Source: Pirellulales bacterium (GTDB lineage: Bacteria; Planctomycetota; Planctomycetia; Pirellulales; JAEUIK01). Taken from it: a DNA stretch of 64,000 bases. The translations under genes were made by a program, and so were the position numbers. The notes below the pieces were generated by a model. The model was not told where the DNA came from. It saw only the letters and a program-made list of their open reading frames with translations, and did not search any database. Shown in pieces: positions 37,501-44,944 of the stretch. Within the stretch, counting starts at the first letter, position 1. Every line of letters starts with the position of its first letter. The DNA is taken from assembly GCA_019636335.1 (NCBI GenBank), contig JAHBXR010000001.1, positions 424,712 through 488,711 of the forward strand. Direction: 5' to 3'.

Positions 37501-38112
37501 GTCGGCCGGCGTCAGGTTGCGCGCGGCGAGTTTTTCGGGATCGAGCCAGATGCGCATGCTGTAATCGCGCTGGCCGAAGACGTTCACGTCTCCCACACCT
37601 TCGACACGGGCGATTTCGTCTTTAATCTGCAGCACGACATAATTGCTCAAATAGAGCTGATCGTAGCGGCGGTCGGGGGAGAAGACCGCCAGGCCCATCA
37701 AGATGTCGGGCGAACGCTTGCGCGTGCTGACGCCGGTCTGCTTGATGACGTCGGGCAGGGCGGGGACGGCCAGGCTGACACGGTTCTGCACCAGCACCTG
37801 CGCCATGTCGACGTCGACGCCGTTTTGGAACGTCACCGACAGGTTGTACTGCCCGTCGTTCGTGCAAGTCGACGACATGTACATCATGCCTTCGACGCCG
37901 TTGACCTGCTGCTCGATCGGCGCGGCCACGGCCTGCGCGACGTCGCGGGCACTCGCCCCGGGATAGGAACAGCTCACCGACACCGTGGGGGGCGAGACCT
38001 GTGGAAACTGTGCCACGGGCAGCGTCCACAGCGCCACGGCTCCCGCCAACGTGATCACGATCGACAGCACCGCGGCAAAGATCGGGCGATCGATGAAGAA
38101 GCGTGAAATCAC
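34543..38112 (-). CDS. RND efflux transporter, inner-membrane permease (first copy)
   Basis: 1189 residues, longer than usual because of a C-terminal basic/Ser-rich tail of about 85 residues after FFYTIDYLSHTK. AcrB/HAE1 family, beginning FFIDRPIFAAVLSIVITLAG. The relay Asp-Asp is in GIVVDDAIVVVEAVEHHI and the TM10 Lys in LASKNAILIVEFAKQQ. It lies 54 bp downstream of the adaptor gene, in the order tetR-mfp-rnd-rnd. It is clearly a paralogue of the following gene, probably by tandem duplication. No outer-membrane factor is in the window. Confidence 0.95.
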   Translation of the reverse strand: MISRFFIDRPIFAAVLSIVITLAGAVALWTLPVAQFPQVSPPTVSVSCSYPGASARDVAQAVAAPIEQQVNGVEGMMYMSSTCTNDGQYNLSVTFQNGVDVDMAQVLVQNRVSLAVPALPDVIKQTGVSTRKRSPDILMGLAVFSPDRRYDQLYLSNYVVLQIKDEIARVEGVGDVNVFGQRDYSMRIWLDPEKLAARNLTPADVAAAIREQNTPVASGAIGQQPSPDDQNLQITLSTLGRLDEVEDFEQIIIKADSEGRTVRIRDVARVELAAKSVDVNNSMDGQPTVFLAIFQRPDANALETHDLVMAKMKELSETFPEGLAYDVGFTTVPYTRESIREVINSLRDAIVLVALVVLLFLQNWRSALIPLVAVPVAIVGTFAAMAVFGFSLNNLTLFGLVLAIGIVVDDAIVVVEAVEHHIEHGLSPRQATIKAMEQVSGPVIAVGLVLSAVFVPCAFISGITGQFFRQFAMTIAVSTIISAFNSLTLSPALTAVLLKRHDKHAAPPLPWLCFPIGGAWLAWYLYDERTRLWLIDSASASPGFASWLAPTILVLGGALVGALLAGPSNRLLSWFFRGFNRAFQFTTNVYTAVVRRVLRASLICLLIYGGLLGVTWWRFVATPKGFIPSQDMGYLLCSVQLPDSASLERTQTVIDQMVEIARQHEGVKHCSGITGQSFVLQAFGSNFGSMFVNLQDYHHRRTPELSSEAVANYLRKEFGAQIKGANIQVFPPPPIRGVGRAGGFSIMIEDRGDVGPQVLQEETERLVKLGNETPGLQTLFSSFRANVPQYYVRFNRSQAILRHVYAADFANVLRMYQGSLYVNDFNKFGRTWQVIIQADPQFRDRPEYISKLKVRNAEGVMVPLGSLATVQEVNGPMVLTRYNMYPAAAINGAAAPGVSSNQAIAIMETLAKNTLPRNMSFEWTDMSYLELLAGNTATVIFGFAVVMVFLVLAAQYESWSLPLAVILVVPMCLLSALIGVSIARLDVNIFTRIGFVVLVGLASKNAILIVEFAKQQRVAGVPRFEATLAACRLRLRPIVMTSLAFILGVVPLIISNGAGAEMRKALGVAVFSGMLGVTLFGLVLTPVFFYTIDYLSHTKLFASPRLRKFNALVLGTLSLRPVRRLAGATARRVASLARVPLRRKTLPRPKILRIANESHDESRQASDSSGEFATQADAGSSVSTAPRSK

Positions 38113-38166
38113 GGCTGCAACTCGTAGCGAGAGCGGACGCGGAGCGAGGAGGGAAACGAGGTGGGG

Positions 38167-39348
38167 CTAGCGCTCGGTCGTCAAACCGGGAAGGGCCGCC
38201 TGTACGGCGGGGGGCTCCGTCAGCTTGGCGTCGACCTTGGCCCCCGGCATGACACGCTGCAGCCCCACGACCACAACTTTTTCGTTCGGAGAGAGGCCAT
38301 TCGTCACGACGCGCAGGCCCGAGTGGAGACTGCCCACATCGACGCGGCGGTAAGCGACGATCCCTTCATCATCGACGACGTAGAGGAAACGCTGTCCCTG
38401 GTCGGTGCCCAAGGCCGACTCGGGGACGAGCAAGGCGCGGTAGGGCTCGCCGATCGGCACGCGCACGCGTACGAACAGACCGGGCGAGAGCAGTCGATCG
38501 TTGTTGTCGAACACCGCACGAACGCGCAAGGTGCCCGTGCTAGGGTCGACGCGGTTGTCCTCGAAGTTGAGCTGACCCTGGTGGGGATAACCTTTTTCGT
38601 CGGCCAGCCCCATCAACACGTCGGCGTGCGTGCCGGCCATGGCGGCGACGGTTCCTTCCGATGAGGCGCGCCGCAAGCGGAGCAAGGTGCGTTCGTCGAG
38701 ATCGAAGTAGACCCACATCGGATTCTGCGACACGACCCGCGTGAGAATCGTGTCGTCGGCCTTGACGAGATTGCCCGGATCGATGAAGGGGCGGCTGACG
38801 CGACCCGCGATCGGCGAGCGAACCTTGGTATAGCCCAGGTTGACGTTGGCGATGGTCAGCGAGGCCTGCGCCGATTTCAGCGCGGCTTCGGCCTCGGCCA
38901 CGTCGCTGGTCATGAGATCATGGGCCGATTGGGTGATGACGCCGCGGGCGAGGTTCTCTTTCGAACGCTGGAAGTCGAGCTTCAATCGTTCGAGTCGCGC
39001 CTCGGCCTGGGCGACGAGCCCTTCGGCGCGCGCGGCTTCCGCCTTGTAGTAGGGGGGATCAATGTCGAACAGCACGTCGCCGGCCTGCACCTCGGCGCCG
39101 TGCTTGAAGTGGACGGCGGCCAGGTAGCCGGTAACGCGGGCGCGGACGTCGATGCTCGTCACCGCTTCGGTTTGTCCGGTGAAGTCTTCATAGTCGCGGA
39201 TGTCTTGATAGACCGGCAGTGCCACTTCGACCTGCGGCGGCAGCATCGGTGGCATGGGGGGCGGGGCCTGACCGCAGCCCGCCAAGGGGAGGGCGAGCAG
39301 GCTGAGGGGGAGGATGTACAAGTAGCTCTTCACGATGGCGCTCTTCAA
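38167..39348 (-). CDS. RND membrane-fusion protein (AcrA-type lipoprotein)
   Basis: 393 residues from the TTG at 39348; the GTG at 39333 is an attractive alternative because it gives a compact signal peptide ending at the lipobox LAGC-GQAPPP. Family order is clear: barrel and lipoyl halves around a coiled-coil hairpin (AARAEGLVAQAEARLERLKLD), and the repeated region RSPIAGRVSRPFIDPGNLV. It links the two downstream RND permeases to an outer-membrane channel, which is not encoded here. It lies 2 bp after the tetR stop, in the same operon. Confidence 0.93.
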   Translation of the reverse strand: MKSAIVKSYLYILPLSLLALPLAGCGQAPPPMPPMLPPQVEVALPVYQDIRDYEDFTGQTEAVTSIDVRARVTGYLAAVHFKHGAEVQAGDVLFDIDPPYYKAEAARAEGLVAQAEARLERLKLDFQRSKENLARGVITQSAHDLMTSDVAEAEAALKSAQASLTIANVNLGYTKVRSPIAGRVSRPFIDPGNLVKADDTILTRVVSQNPMWVYFDLDERTLLRLRRASSEGTVAAMAGTHADVLMGLADEKGYPHQGQLNFEDNRVDPSTGTLRVRAVFDNNDRLLSPGLFVRVRVPIGEPYRALLVPESALGTDQGQRFLYVVDDEGIVAYRRVDVGSLHSGLRVVTNGLSPNEKVVVVGLQRVMPGAKVDAKLTEPPAVQAALPGLTTER

Positions 39349-39350
39349 CT

Positions 39351-40034
39351 CTAGCCGTTTTGGCCGTTCCGGAGACTTGGGTCGTTTCGCGGCTGCTCTT
39401 CGGGCGGGGGATTGCGCCGGCGGCCGTGCTCGTTGAGCAGGCCATAGAACACCACGTCGATGATGTCCTGCACCTGCGCCTCGACCGAAACCTGTCGCTG
39501 CGAAAAGTGATTCGTAAACATCGTGCCGTACATCAGGTCGCCCAGCACGTCGAGGATGCGGTCGACCGGAATGTCGCGGATTTGGCCTTGGGCGATATAG
39601 CCGCGGTACAGCAGTCGCAGGCGTTCGCGGTGGGCCTCGCGATGTTCGATATAGGTGGGCTTTTTACGATCCTTGAACAGAGCCCGCTCGTGTACGAAAA
39701 GTTCGCACAGTTCGGGGTGCTCGGCGAAGAACGTGAGATAGGACCGCACGACCTGGGCAATGCGGGCGGGGGGATCCTCGATGTGCTCGATGCTGGCATC
39801 GATCGAGGCGCACAACTCGCGCATGCCACGATCGGCGGCGGCGAGAAACAGCTCGCGCTTGCTGGGGAAATAGCGGTAGAGGGTGCCTTTGCCGATGCCG
39901 AGTGCATCGGCCAGCAATTGGGTATCGGTGTCGGCATACCCACGCTCGGCGAAGAGCTTGGTGGCGACATCGAGAATCTGTTCTCGGCGATCGAGTGTTC
40001 TTACGGTGGACAAGTGGGCAAATCCTGCGGTCAA
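39351..40034 (-). CDS. TetR-family transcriptional regulator
   Basis: 227 residues with a TTG start at 40034 supported by GGGGGGTAAGC immediately upstream. The N-terminal helix-turn-helix (ILDVATKLFAERGYADTDTQLLADALGIGKGTLYRYFPSKRE, about 20-60) is typical of the AcrR group; the C-terminal ligand domain is all helical. It likely represses its own efflux operon. A perfect 32-bp palindrome lies just upstream of the start and is the probable operator. The inducer is unknown. Confidence 0.93.
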   Translation of the reverse strand: MTAGFAHLSTVRTLDRREQILDVATKLFAERGYADTDTQLLADALGIGKGTLYRYFPSKRELFLAAADRGMRELCASIDASIEHIEDPPARIAQVVRSYLTFFAEHPELCELFVHERALFKDRKKPTYIEHREAHRERLRLLYRGYIAQGQIRDIPVDRILDVLGDLMYGTMFTNHFSQRQVSVEAQVQDIIDVVFYGLLNEHGRRRNPPPEEQPRNDPSLRNGQNG

Positions 40035-40045
40035 GCTTACCCCCC

Positions 40046-40077
40046 ACGTGGCGGACTGACTGGTCAGTCCGCCACGT
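40046..40077. promoter_or_regulatory. Perfect 32-bp palindrome, probable TetR operator
   Basis: ACGTGGCGGACTGAC (40046-40060), a 2-bp centre TG, and GTCAGTCCGCCACGT (40063-40077): 15-bp arms without a mismatch. It lies 11 bp upstream of the tetR start codon. The core GACTGAC-TG-GTCAGTC has the form of TetR/AcrR operators. It would allow self-repression of the efflux operon, and might also affect the divergent transporter gene at 40301. Confidence 0.8.
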
Positions 40078-40258
40078 CAATCGTAAGTCAACCCTGTCGG
40101 ATCGTCAACGGCGAAGGGCCAGTTTTGACGGTTCGCAGGGTTGTACCGGGCCGTTTCGTGTTACCCGAGGATGCTTCGGGGGGGCGCCCCGTGGACAGAA
40201 GCACGGCCGGGGAACGCGGCGTCCAGGTGGGCGCTCGACGAGGTACCCGGGACGTTGC

Positions 40259-40264
40259 TATTAT
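40259..40264 (+). promoter_or_regulatory. Putative -10 element before the APC transporter
   Basis: TATTAT lies 36 bp upstream of the ATG at 40301 with no clear -35. It would give a short leader. Confidence 0.35.
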
Positions 40265-40300
40265 CTCAGCCGCGTCCTGCGCCTCGATTTGAGAACCTCC

Positions 40301-42325
40301 ATGACACAGCCTCCTGCCGAAGGGCAGGTACGCCAGCCCTCTGGGCCCAGCCATTCTGCTGCCCCTCCTGCCGCCGCCTCGACGGCATCTGGCAGTTCCC
40401 ACCACCAGAGTGCTTGGCTCTGGGTCATGTGCCTGACGGGGGTCGACTATTTCAGCACGCTCGGCTACCAGCCTTCGCTGGCCTTCGAGTCGGCCGGTTC
40501 GCTCGCCCCTTTGGCTACCGGCGTGCTGGTGCTGGCCACCCTTTTCGGAGCCCTGCCGGTCTACTGTTACGTGGCGGGACGTTCGCCGTTCGGGCAAGGA
40601 TCGATCCACATGCTCGAAGAGCTGGTCCACGGCTGGACCGGCAAGTTTCTCGTGCTGACGCTGCTGGGATTCGCGGCGACCGACTACGTGATCACCAAGA
40701 CCCTCTCGGCTGCCGACGCCGCCGAACATCTGTTGCACAACCCGCACTGGCGCCAGGTGGCGCCCTTCCTGCAGAGCCTGAGCGAACATCAGCAGCGGAT
40801 GGTCGTGACGCTGACGCTATTGATCCTGCTCGGCATCAGCTTCGTGCGGGGCTTCCGCGAGGTGATCTGGATCGCGGCGATCATCGTGTGCGTCTTTCTC
40901 GGCTTGAACGCCGTGGTCGTCGGGAGTGGGCTCGTCTATCTGATCGCCCATCCCGGGTTGCTCGGGCATTGGTGGAACGACGTCGTCACGGGCAATTGGC
41001 ACCTGCACCACGAGCCGATCCTCGCAGGGACCGATTTCTGGACGATCCTGGCGATCGCGCTGTTGCTCTTTCCGAAGCTGGCACTGGGCTTGAGCGGATT
41101 CGAAACCGGCGTGGCGGTGATGCCGCTGGTGCGCGGCGACGAGGACGACGATCCCGCACTACCGGCGGGACGCATCCGTAACACGCGCAAGCTGCTGACG
41201 TGTGCCGCGGTGATCATGTCGCTGTATCTGCTGGGATCGGCGATGGCAACGGCGACACTGATTCCGCCGGAGTCGCTGGGTCGCGATCAACCGGCGGAAC
41301 ATCGTGCGATGGCTTACCTGGCCCACGGGGAGAGTCCGTATTTTATCAATCCGCTGTTTGGGGTGTTCTTTGGCACGATCTACGACATCAGCACGGTGCT
41401 GATCCTGGCCTTTGCCGGCGCGAGCGCGATGGCGGGTTTGTTGAATCTCGTGCCGCAGTACCTGCCGCGTTATGGGATGGCGCCGGGTTGGGCGCGGGCG
41501 GCGCGACCGCTGATTATCTTGTTTACGCTCATCAATCTGCTGGTGACGTGGATCTTCAATGCTGATGTGAGCAAGCAAGGGGGAGCCTACGCCACCGGCG
41601 TGTTGGTGTTGATTGTCAGCGCCTGCATCGCGACGGTGATCGACACGTTCCGCCACCGCGCAGGGGCCTGGTATCGGCGTCTGGCGTGGCCCTACCTGGC
41701 AATTACGATTCTGTTTCTGTACACGATGTCGGCCAACATGTTCGAACGTCCCGACGGCATCAAGATCGCCAGTTGCTTTATCGTGGCGATCGTCGTGTCG
41801 TCGCTCTTGTCGCGCGTCATGCGGAGCAAAGAGCATCGCTTTCAGGGATTCGTGTTTGCCGATCCCGAGTCGCGATTTCTATGGGACAGCTTGAAGCACC
41901 TGGAGTTTCCGGTGCTGGTGCCGCACCGTCCCGGACGGCGTAGGCTGGAAGTCAAGGAAGCGAGCATCCGCGAGCGTCACCGGCTGGGGCCGGAGGTGCC
42001 GATCGTGTTCGTGGAAGTGCAGCTTGGCGATACGAGCGAATTCGAGCATCAGCCGGTCTTGTCGATCGAGAATGTGGGGGAACGCTTCGTCATTCGCGTG
42101 GCCGGGGCGGCGAGCATTGCCCACGTGGTGGCCTCGGTAGCGTGCGAGCTTTCGGCCGTGGGAAAGCCGCCGGAGATCCATTTCGGCTGGTCGGACGAGA
42201 GCCCGCTGTCGGCCAGCGCCAGCTTCTTTCTCTTCGGCGAGGGGAACGTTCCCTGGATCGTGCGTGAACTGATCCGCAAGACGATTTCCGATCCTGATCG
42301 ACAGCCGCGCGTCATCGTGGGATGA
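40301..42325 (+). CDS. APC-superfamily amino-acid/cation permease-like transporter
   Basis: 674 residues from the ATG at 40301. The first ~40 residues are Ala/Ser/Pro rich, then about 12 predicted membrane segments, starting WLWVMCLTGVDYFSTLGYQPSLAF. The signature FETGVAVMPLVRGD and GFAATDYVITKTLSAADA fit the APC family (amino-acid or KUP-like transport). A soluble C-terminal domain follows from about residue 500 to the end (FQGFVFADPESRFLWDSLKHLEFPVLV). The substrate is not certain. It is divergent from tetR. A convergent cytochrome gene follows. Confidence 0.85.
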   Translation: MTQPPAEGQVRQPSGPSHSAAPPAAASTASGSSHHQSAWLWVMCLTGVDYFSTLGYQPSLAFESAGSLAPLATGVLVLATLFGALPVYCYVAGRSPFGQGSIHMLEELVHGWTGKFLVLTLLGFAATDYVITKTLSAADAAEHLLHNPHWRQVAPFLQSLSEHQQRMVVTLTLLILLGISFVRGFREVIWIAAIIVCVFLGLNAVVVGSGLVYLIAHPGLLGHWWNDVVTGNWHLHHEPILAGTDFWTILAIALLLFPKLALGLSGFETGVAVMPLVRGDEDDDPALPAGRIRNTRKLLTCAAVIMSLYLLGSAMATATLIPPESLGRDQPAEHRAMAYLAHGESPYFINPLFGVFFGTIYDISTVLILAFAGASAMAGLLNLVPQYLPRYGMAPGWARAARPLIILFTLINLLVTWIFNADVSKQGGAYATGVLVLIVSACIATVIDTFRHRAGAWYRRLAWPYLAITILFLYTMSANMFERPDGIKIASCFIVAIVVSSLLSRVMRSKEHRFQGFVFADPESRFLWDSLKHLEFPVLVPHRPGRRRLEVKEASIRERHRLGPEVPIVFVEVQLGDTSEFEHQPVLSIENVGERFVIRVAGAASIAHVVASVACELSAVGKPPEIHFGWSDESPLSASASFFLFGEGNVPWIVRELIRKTISDPDRQPRVIVG

Positions 42326-42418
42326 TCTCGGACGTCGTGCGGCTCGCTGGCGTTGGAATTGGACAACGTAAGCCGCCACGTGCTCGATGGCGACAAACTG
42401 CTATCGTGCGCGATCGCT

Positions 42419-43792
42419 TTATAGCGTCTTGAGGTACTCGAGAACGGCCTGTTTTTCGGCCTCTTCGAGTTCGGCGGGGAAGATGTGTCCGGCGTTGCTC
42501 TTGCCCACGATACGGCTGTCGAAGTAGGTGCGCCGCGCGCGGGGATTGGTGACGTCGGTGGGGATGTCGTCGTAGGCGGTCACTTCGAGGCCGATCTTTT
42601 CCTGATCGTAGCCATCCTCGCTGCGCTGCCAGACGACCGGGCGCTCTTCGGGGTAGAAGAGATGGCGCAGCGTCGGGACGGAGCCATTGTGGAGATATGG
42701 CGCCGAAGCCCACACGCCGTCGAGGGGTGGCGCGAGGTAGCCCCCGGGATCGACGATCATTTTCTTCTTGCCGTAATTGCCGAACCAGGTCATTTGCGCG
42801 CCGAACCGCATGATCGGCAGAATGGAATCGAGCCGCGTGCGGTCGGTGCCGACGACGTCGATCGGGATGATCTGGTTCGGATACTCGGAGTCTTTGCCGT
42901 ACGTGCCGTGGCACTCGGCGCAGCGGTTGTTGAAGATCGTCTCCCCCTCGGCGGCCAGTGTGGCATCGATGCTCCACGGCCAGCGTGGCGTCTCGAGCGA
43001 CTCCATCCAGGCGAGGATCACCCGATAGTCGTCCTCCGCTTTGTCGAAGGCATCGCGCCCATTGGCGGGATCCATCATGAAGGCCATTAGCGCGCGATGA
43101 TCCTTCGGCGAATGGCCATCGGAGTAGAGATGCGTTTTCTTGTGGACATACCACCAGGCCGGCGCGTCGTGATCGTTGTGCAGCAGCTTGGGCACCATCT
43201 GGTTGGGTCGATAGTTGAGATCGCGGTCGCGCAGAGAACCGAGCAAGACGCCGAATACGATGGCATTGGTCGTACCGTTCGAATCTCCGAGGGGGACGTC
43301 GAGCTGCTTGGGTAAGGTGGGCACCTGCTGGCCGAGGAGGTGTTTGGTCTGGGCTACCTCGTCGTACAGCGTTTGCATGGCGATGTGCGAATTGGGCAGC
43401 CCGGGGATGACCTGCCCCGCCACCTTGCCACCGTGACAGAAGAGGCAGTTGACGGCCCAGCCAGCCGTCTCGTGGCTGGCGGCAAACTGCATGGGCACGC
43501 CCCCGGGACGTCCGGGCGCCTCGGTCAGCCCATAGCGGCGGAGGGCCATCTGGCGGCGTTGTTCGGCACTGGCCGACTCGGCCTTGGCACGGAGTGGCTC
43601 TTCCCAGACGCGCCAAAGATTGTCGAACACCTCTTGGTCCATCAGCGGCGGGATATAGTGCCGCTCGATGAGCAGGCGATAGCCAGGTTCCTGCGAGTAA
43701 TCGCGAACCCCCAGGTTGAGGTTCGCGCCAGACGCAACTCCGACGAGGGAGACGACCAGGGCAAAGAAAGCGAAACGCGAGCGCGATTCCAT
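42419..43792 (-). CDS. Di-heme cytochrome c protein, exported
   Basis: 457 residues from the ATG at 43792, chosen for the signal peptide MESRSRFAFFALVVSLVGVASG. Two c-type heme motifs are present: CLFCH (116-120) and CAECH (291-295). The C-terminal segment PPLDGVWASAPYLHNGSVPTLRHLF is typical of the MauG/cytochrome-peroxidase-like and dihaem cytochrome proteins, where the Met or His near YLHNG lies close to a heme. Likely a periplasmic redox protein; a specific enzyme activity cannot be claimed. A good promoter with a flanking 12-bp inverted repeat is upstream. Confidence 0.86.
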   Translation of the reverse strand: MESRSRFAFFALVVSLVGVASGANLNLGVRDYSQEPGYRLLIERHYIPPLMDQEVFDNLWRVWEEPLRAKAESASAEQRRQMALRRYGLTEAPGRPGGVPMQFAASHETAGWAVNCLFCHGGKVAGQVIPGLPNSHIAMQTLYDEVAQTKHLLGQQVPTLPKQLDVPLGDSNGTTNAIVFGVLLGSLRDRDLNYRPNQMVPKLLHNDHDAPAWWYVHKKTHLYSDGHSPKDHRALMAFMMDPANGRDAFDKAEDDYRVILAWMESLETPRWPWSIDATLAAEGETIFNNRCAECHGTYGKDSEYPNQIIPIDVVGTDRTRLDSILPIMRFGAQMTWFGNYGKKKMIVDPGGYLAPPLDGVWASAPYLHNGSVPTLRHLFYPEERPVVWQRSEDGYDQEKIGLEVTAYDDIPTDVTNPRARRTYFDSRIVGKSNAGHIFPAELEEAEKQAVLEYLKTL

Positions 43793-43801
43793 AGACCACA
43801 C

Positions 43802-43898
43802 CCCGATGCAGAGCGAATTGCCTGACATGCTATGCAAGCTAACGATTAGGCAGTTAACCTAACGGGCCGGTATGTGTCAAGCTTTTCTCTGCATCGGG
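43802..43898 (-). promoter_or_regulatory. Cytochrome promoter flanked by a 12-bp inverted repeat
   Basis: On the minus strand: TTGACA (43880-43875), a 17-bp spacer, TTAACT (43857-43852), ending about 60 bp before the start codon. Arms CCCGATGCAGAG (43802-43813) and CTCTGCATCGGG (43887-43898) are perfect inverse copies on either side of the promoter. This could be a pair of regulator half-sites or a DNA loop. Confidence 0.6.
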
Positions 43899-43914
43899 AT
43901 ACGTTGCGGATGGC

Positions 43915-44661
43915 TCACCGAACGCCACCCGTGATATACAACGTTTCGCCGGTTACCCAGGACGAATCGGACGAGGCGAAGTAGAGCACGGCCGGAGCAA
44001 TGTCGTCGGGCGTGCCGATGCGGCCCAATGGCGTCGAAGCGGCGGTCGCATCGCGATAGTCGGCAAAGACGCTCGCGCGGAGCCCTTCGGTGTCGACCAT
44101 GCCCGGGTTCACCGAATTGACCCGGATACCGCGCGGCGCGAGCTCTTTGCCCAGGGTGCGGGTGATGGCATCGACGGCGGCCTTCGTGGCGTTGTAGACC
44201 GCACTATTGGCCGGCGACCAGGTCGCCACCACCGAACTGATGTTGACGATGCTGCCGCCATGCTTGCCGAAGAGCTTGACTGCTTCTTGGGTGGTTTGCA
44301 GCAGGCCCAGCACGTTCAGATTGAACTGCCGGTGAAAATGCTCCTCGGTGATCTCTTCGAGGGGTGCCTGTTCGAAGATGCCGGCGTTATTCACCAGAAT
44401 ATCGACGTGGTCGAAGTGGCGTTTCGTCTCGGAAAAGAGCCGTGCGATGTCGGTGAACTTCGAGACATCGGCCTGAATGGCCACGGCCTTTCCGCCACTC
44501 TTTTCAATGTCGGCCACGACCTGTTCGGCGCCCTGCTTGCTCGACGCATAGTTGACGACCACCGACGCTCCTTCGGCGGCCAGCAGTCGGGCAATGCCCG
44601 CCCCGATCCCCTTCGAGGCGCCCGTGACGACCGCGACCTTGCCTTGCAGTTTCTGCGACAT
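43915..44661 (-). CDS. Short-chain dehydrogenase/reductase (SDR)
   Basis: 248 residues from the ATG at 44661, with AAGGA upstream; the frame is open further but this start matches the family. Classical SDR: TGASKGIG (13-20) for the coenzyme, NNAG (91-94), catalytic Ser142/143, Tyr156 and Lys160 (YNATK). The C terminus (SWVTGETLYITGGVR) is typical of FabG/glucose-dehydrogenase-like members. NADP preference is suggested by the lack of an acidic residue in the second strand, but I am not certain. Substrate unknown. Divergent from the second RND cluster. Confidence 0.94.
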   Translation of the reverse strand: MSQKLQGKVAVVTGASKGIGAGIARLLAAEGASVVVNYASSKQGAEQVVADIEKSGGKAVAIQADVSKFTDIARLFSETKRHFDHVDILVNNAGIFEQAPLEEITEEHFHRQFNLNVLGLLQTTQEAVKLFGKHGGSIVNISSVVATWSPANSAVYNATKAAVDAITRTLGKELAPRGIRVNSVNPGMVDTEGLRASVFADYRDATAASTPLGRIGTPDDIAPAVLYFASSDSSWVTGETLYITGGVR

Positions 44662-44944
44662 GAGGACGTTCCTTGTGCTTGTAAACGCTTTGTTGGGTGA
44701 ACGCTTGGACGGTGGTACTCGAGTGGCTGCCAGCCGGTTTGTGGATCGCGTCTCCGGCCCTGGCTGACGAGAGAGATTACCGGCCCCTGAACGAGAGCTT
44801 ACAGACGGGGCAAAGAAAAATTTTTTCTCCGGGCGTGAGTGCAGGATGCAAGTCCCCACGGGGCGATCGGAAACAGGGGCGTGTAAGGATTGCCCGGCTG
44901 GCTGGTAATCCCCGCTGAGCATACCCCTTGGCGGAGACCCAACC

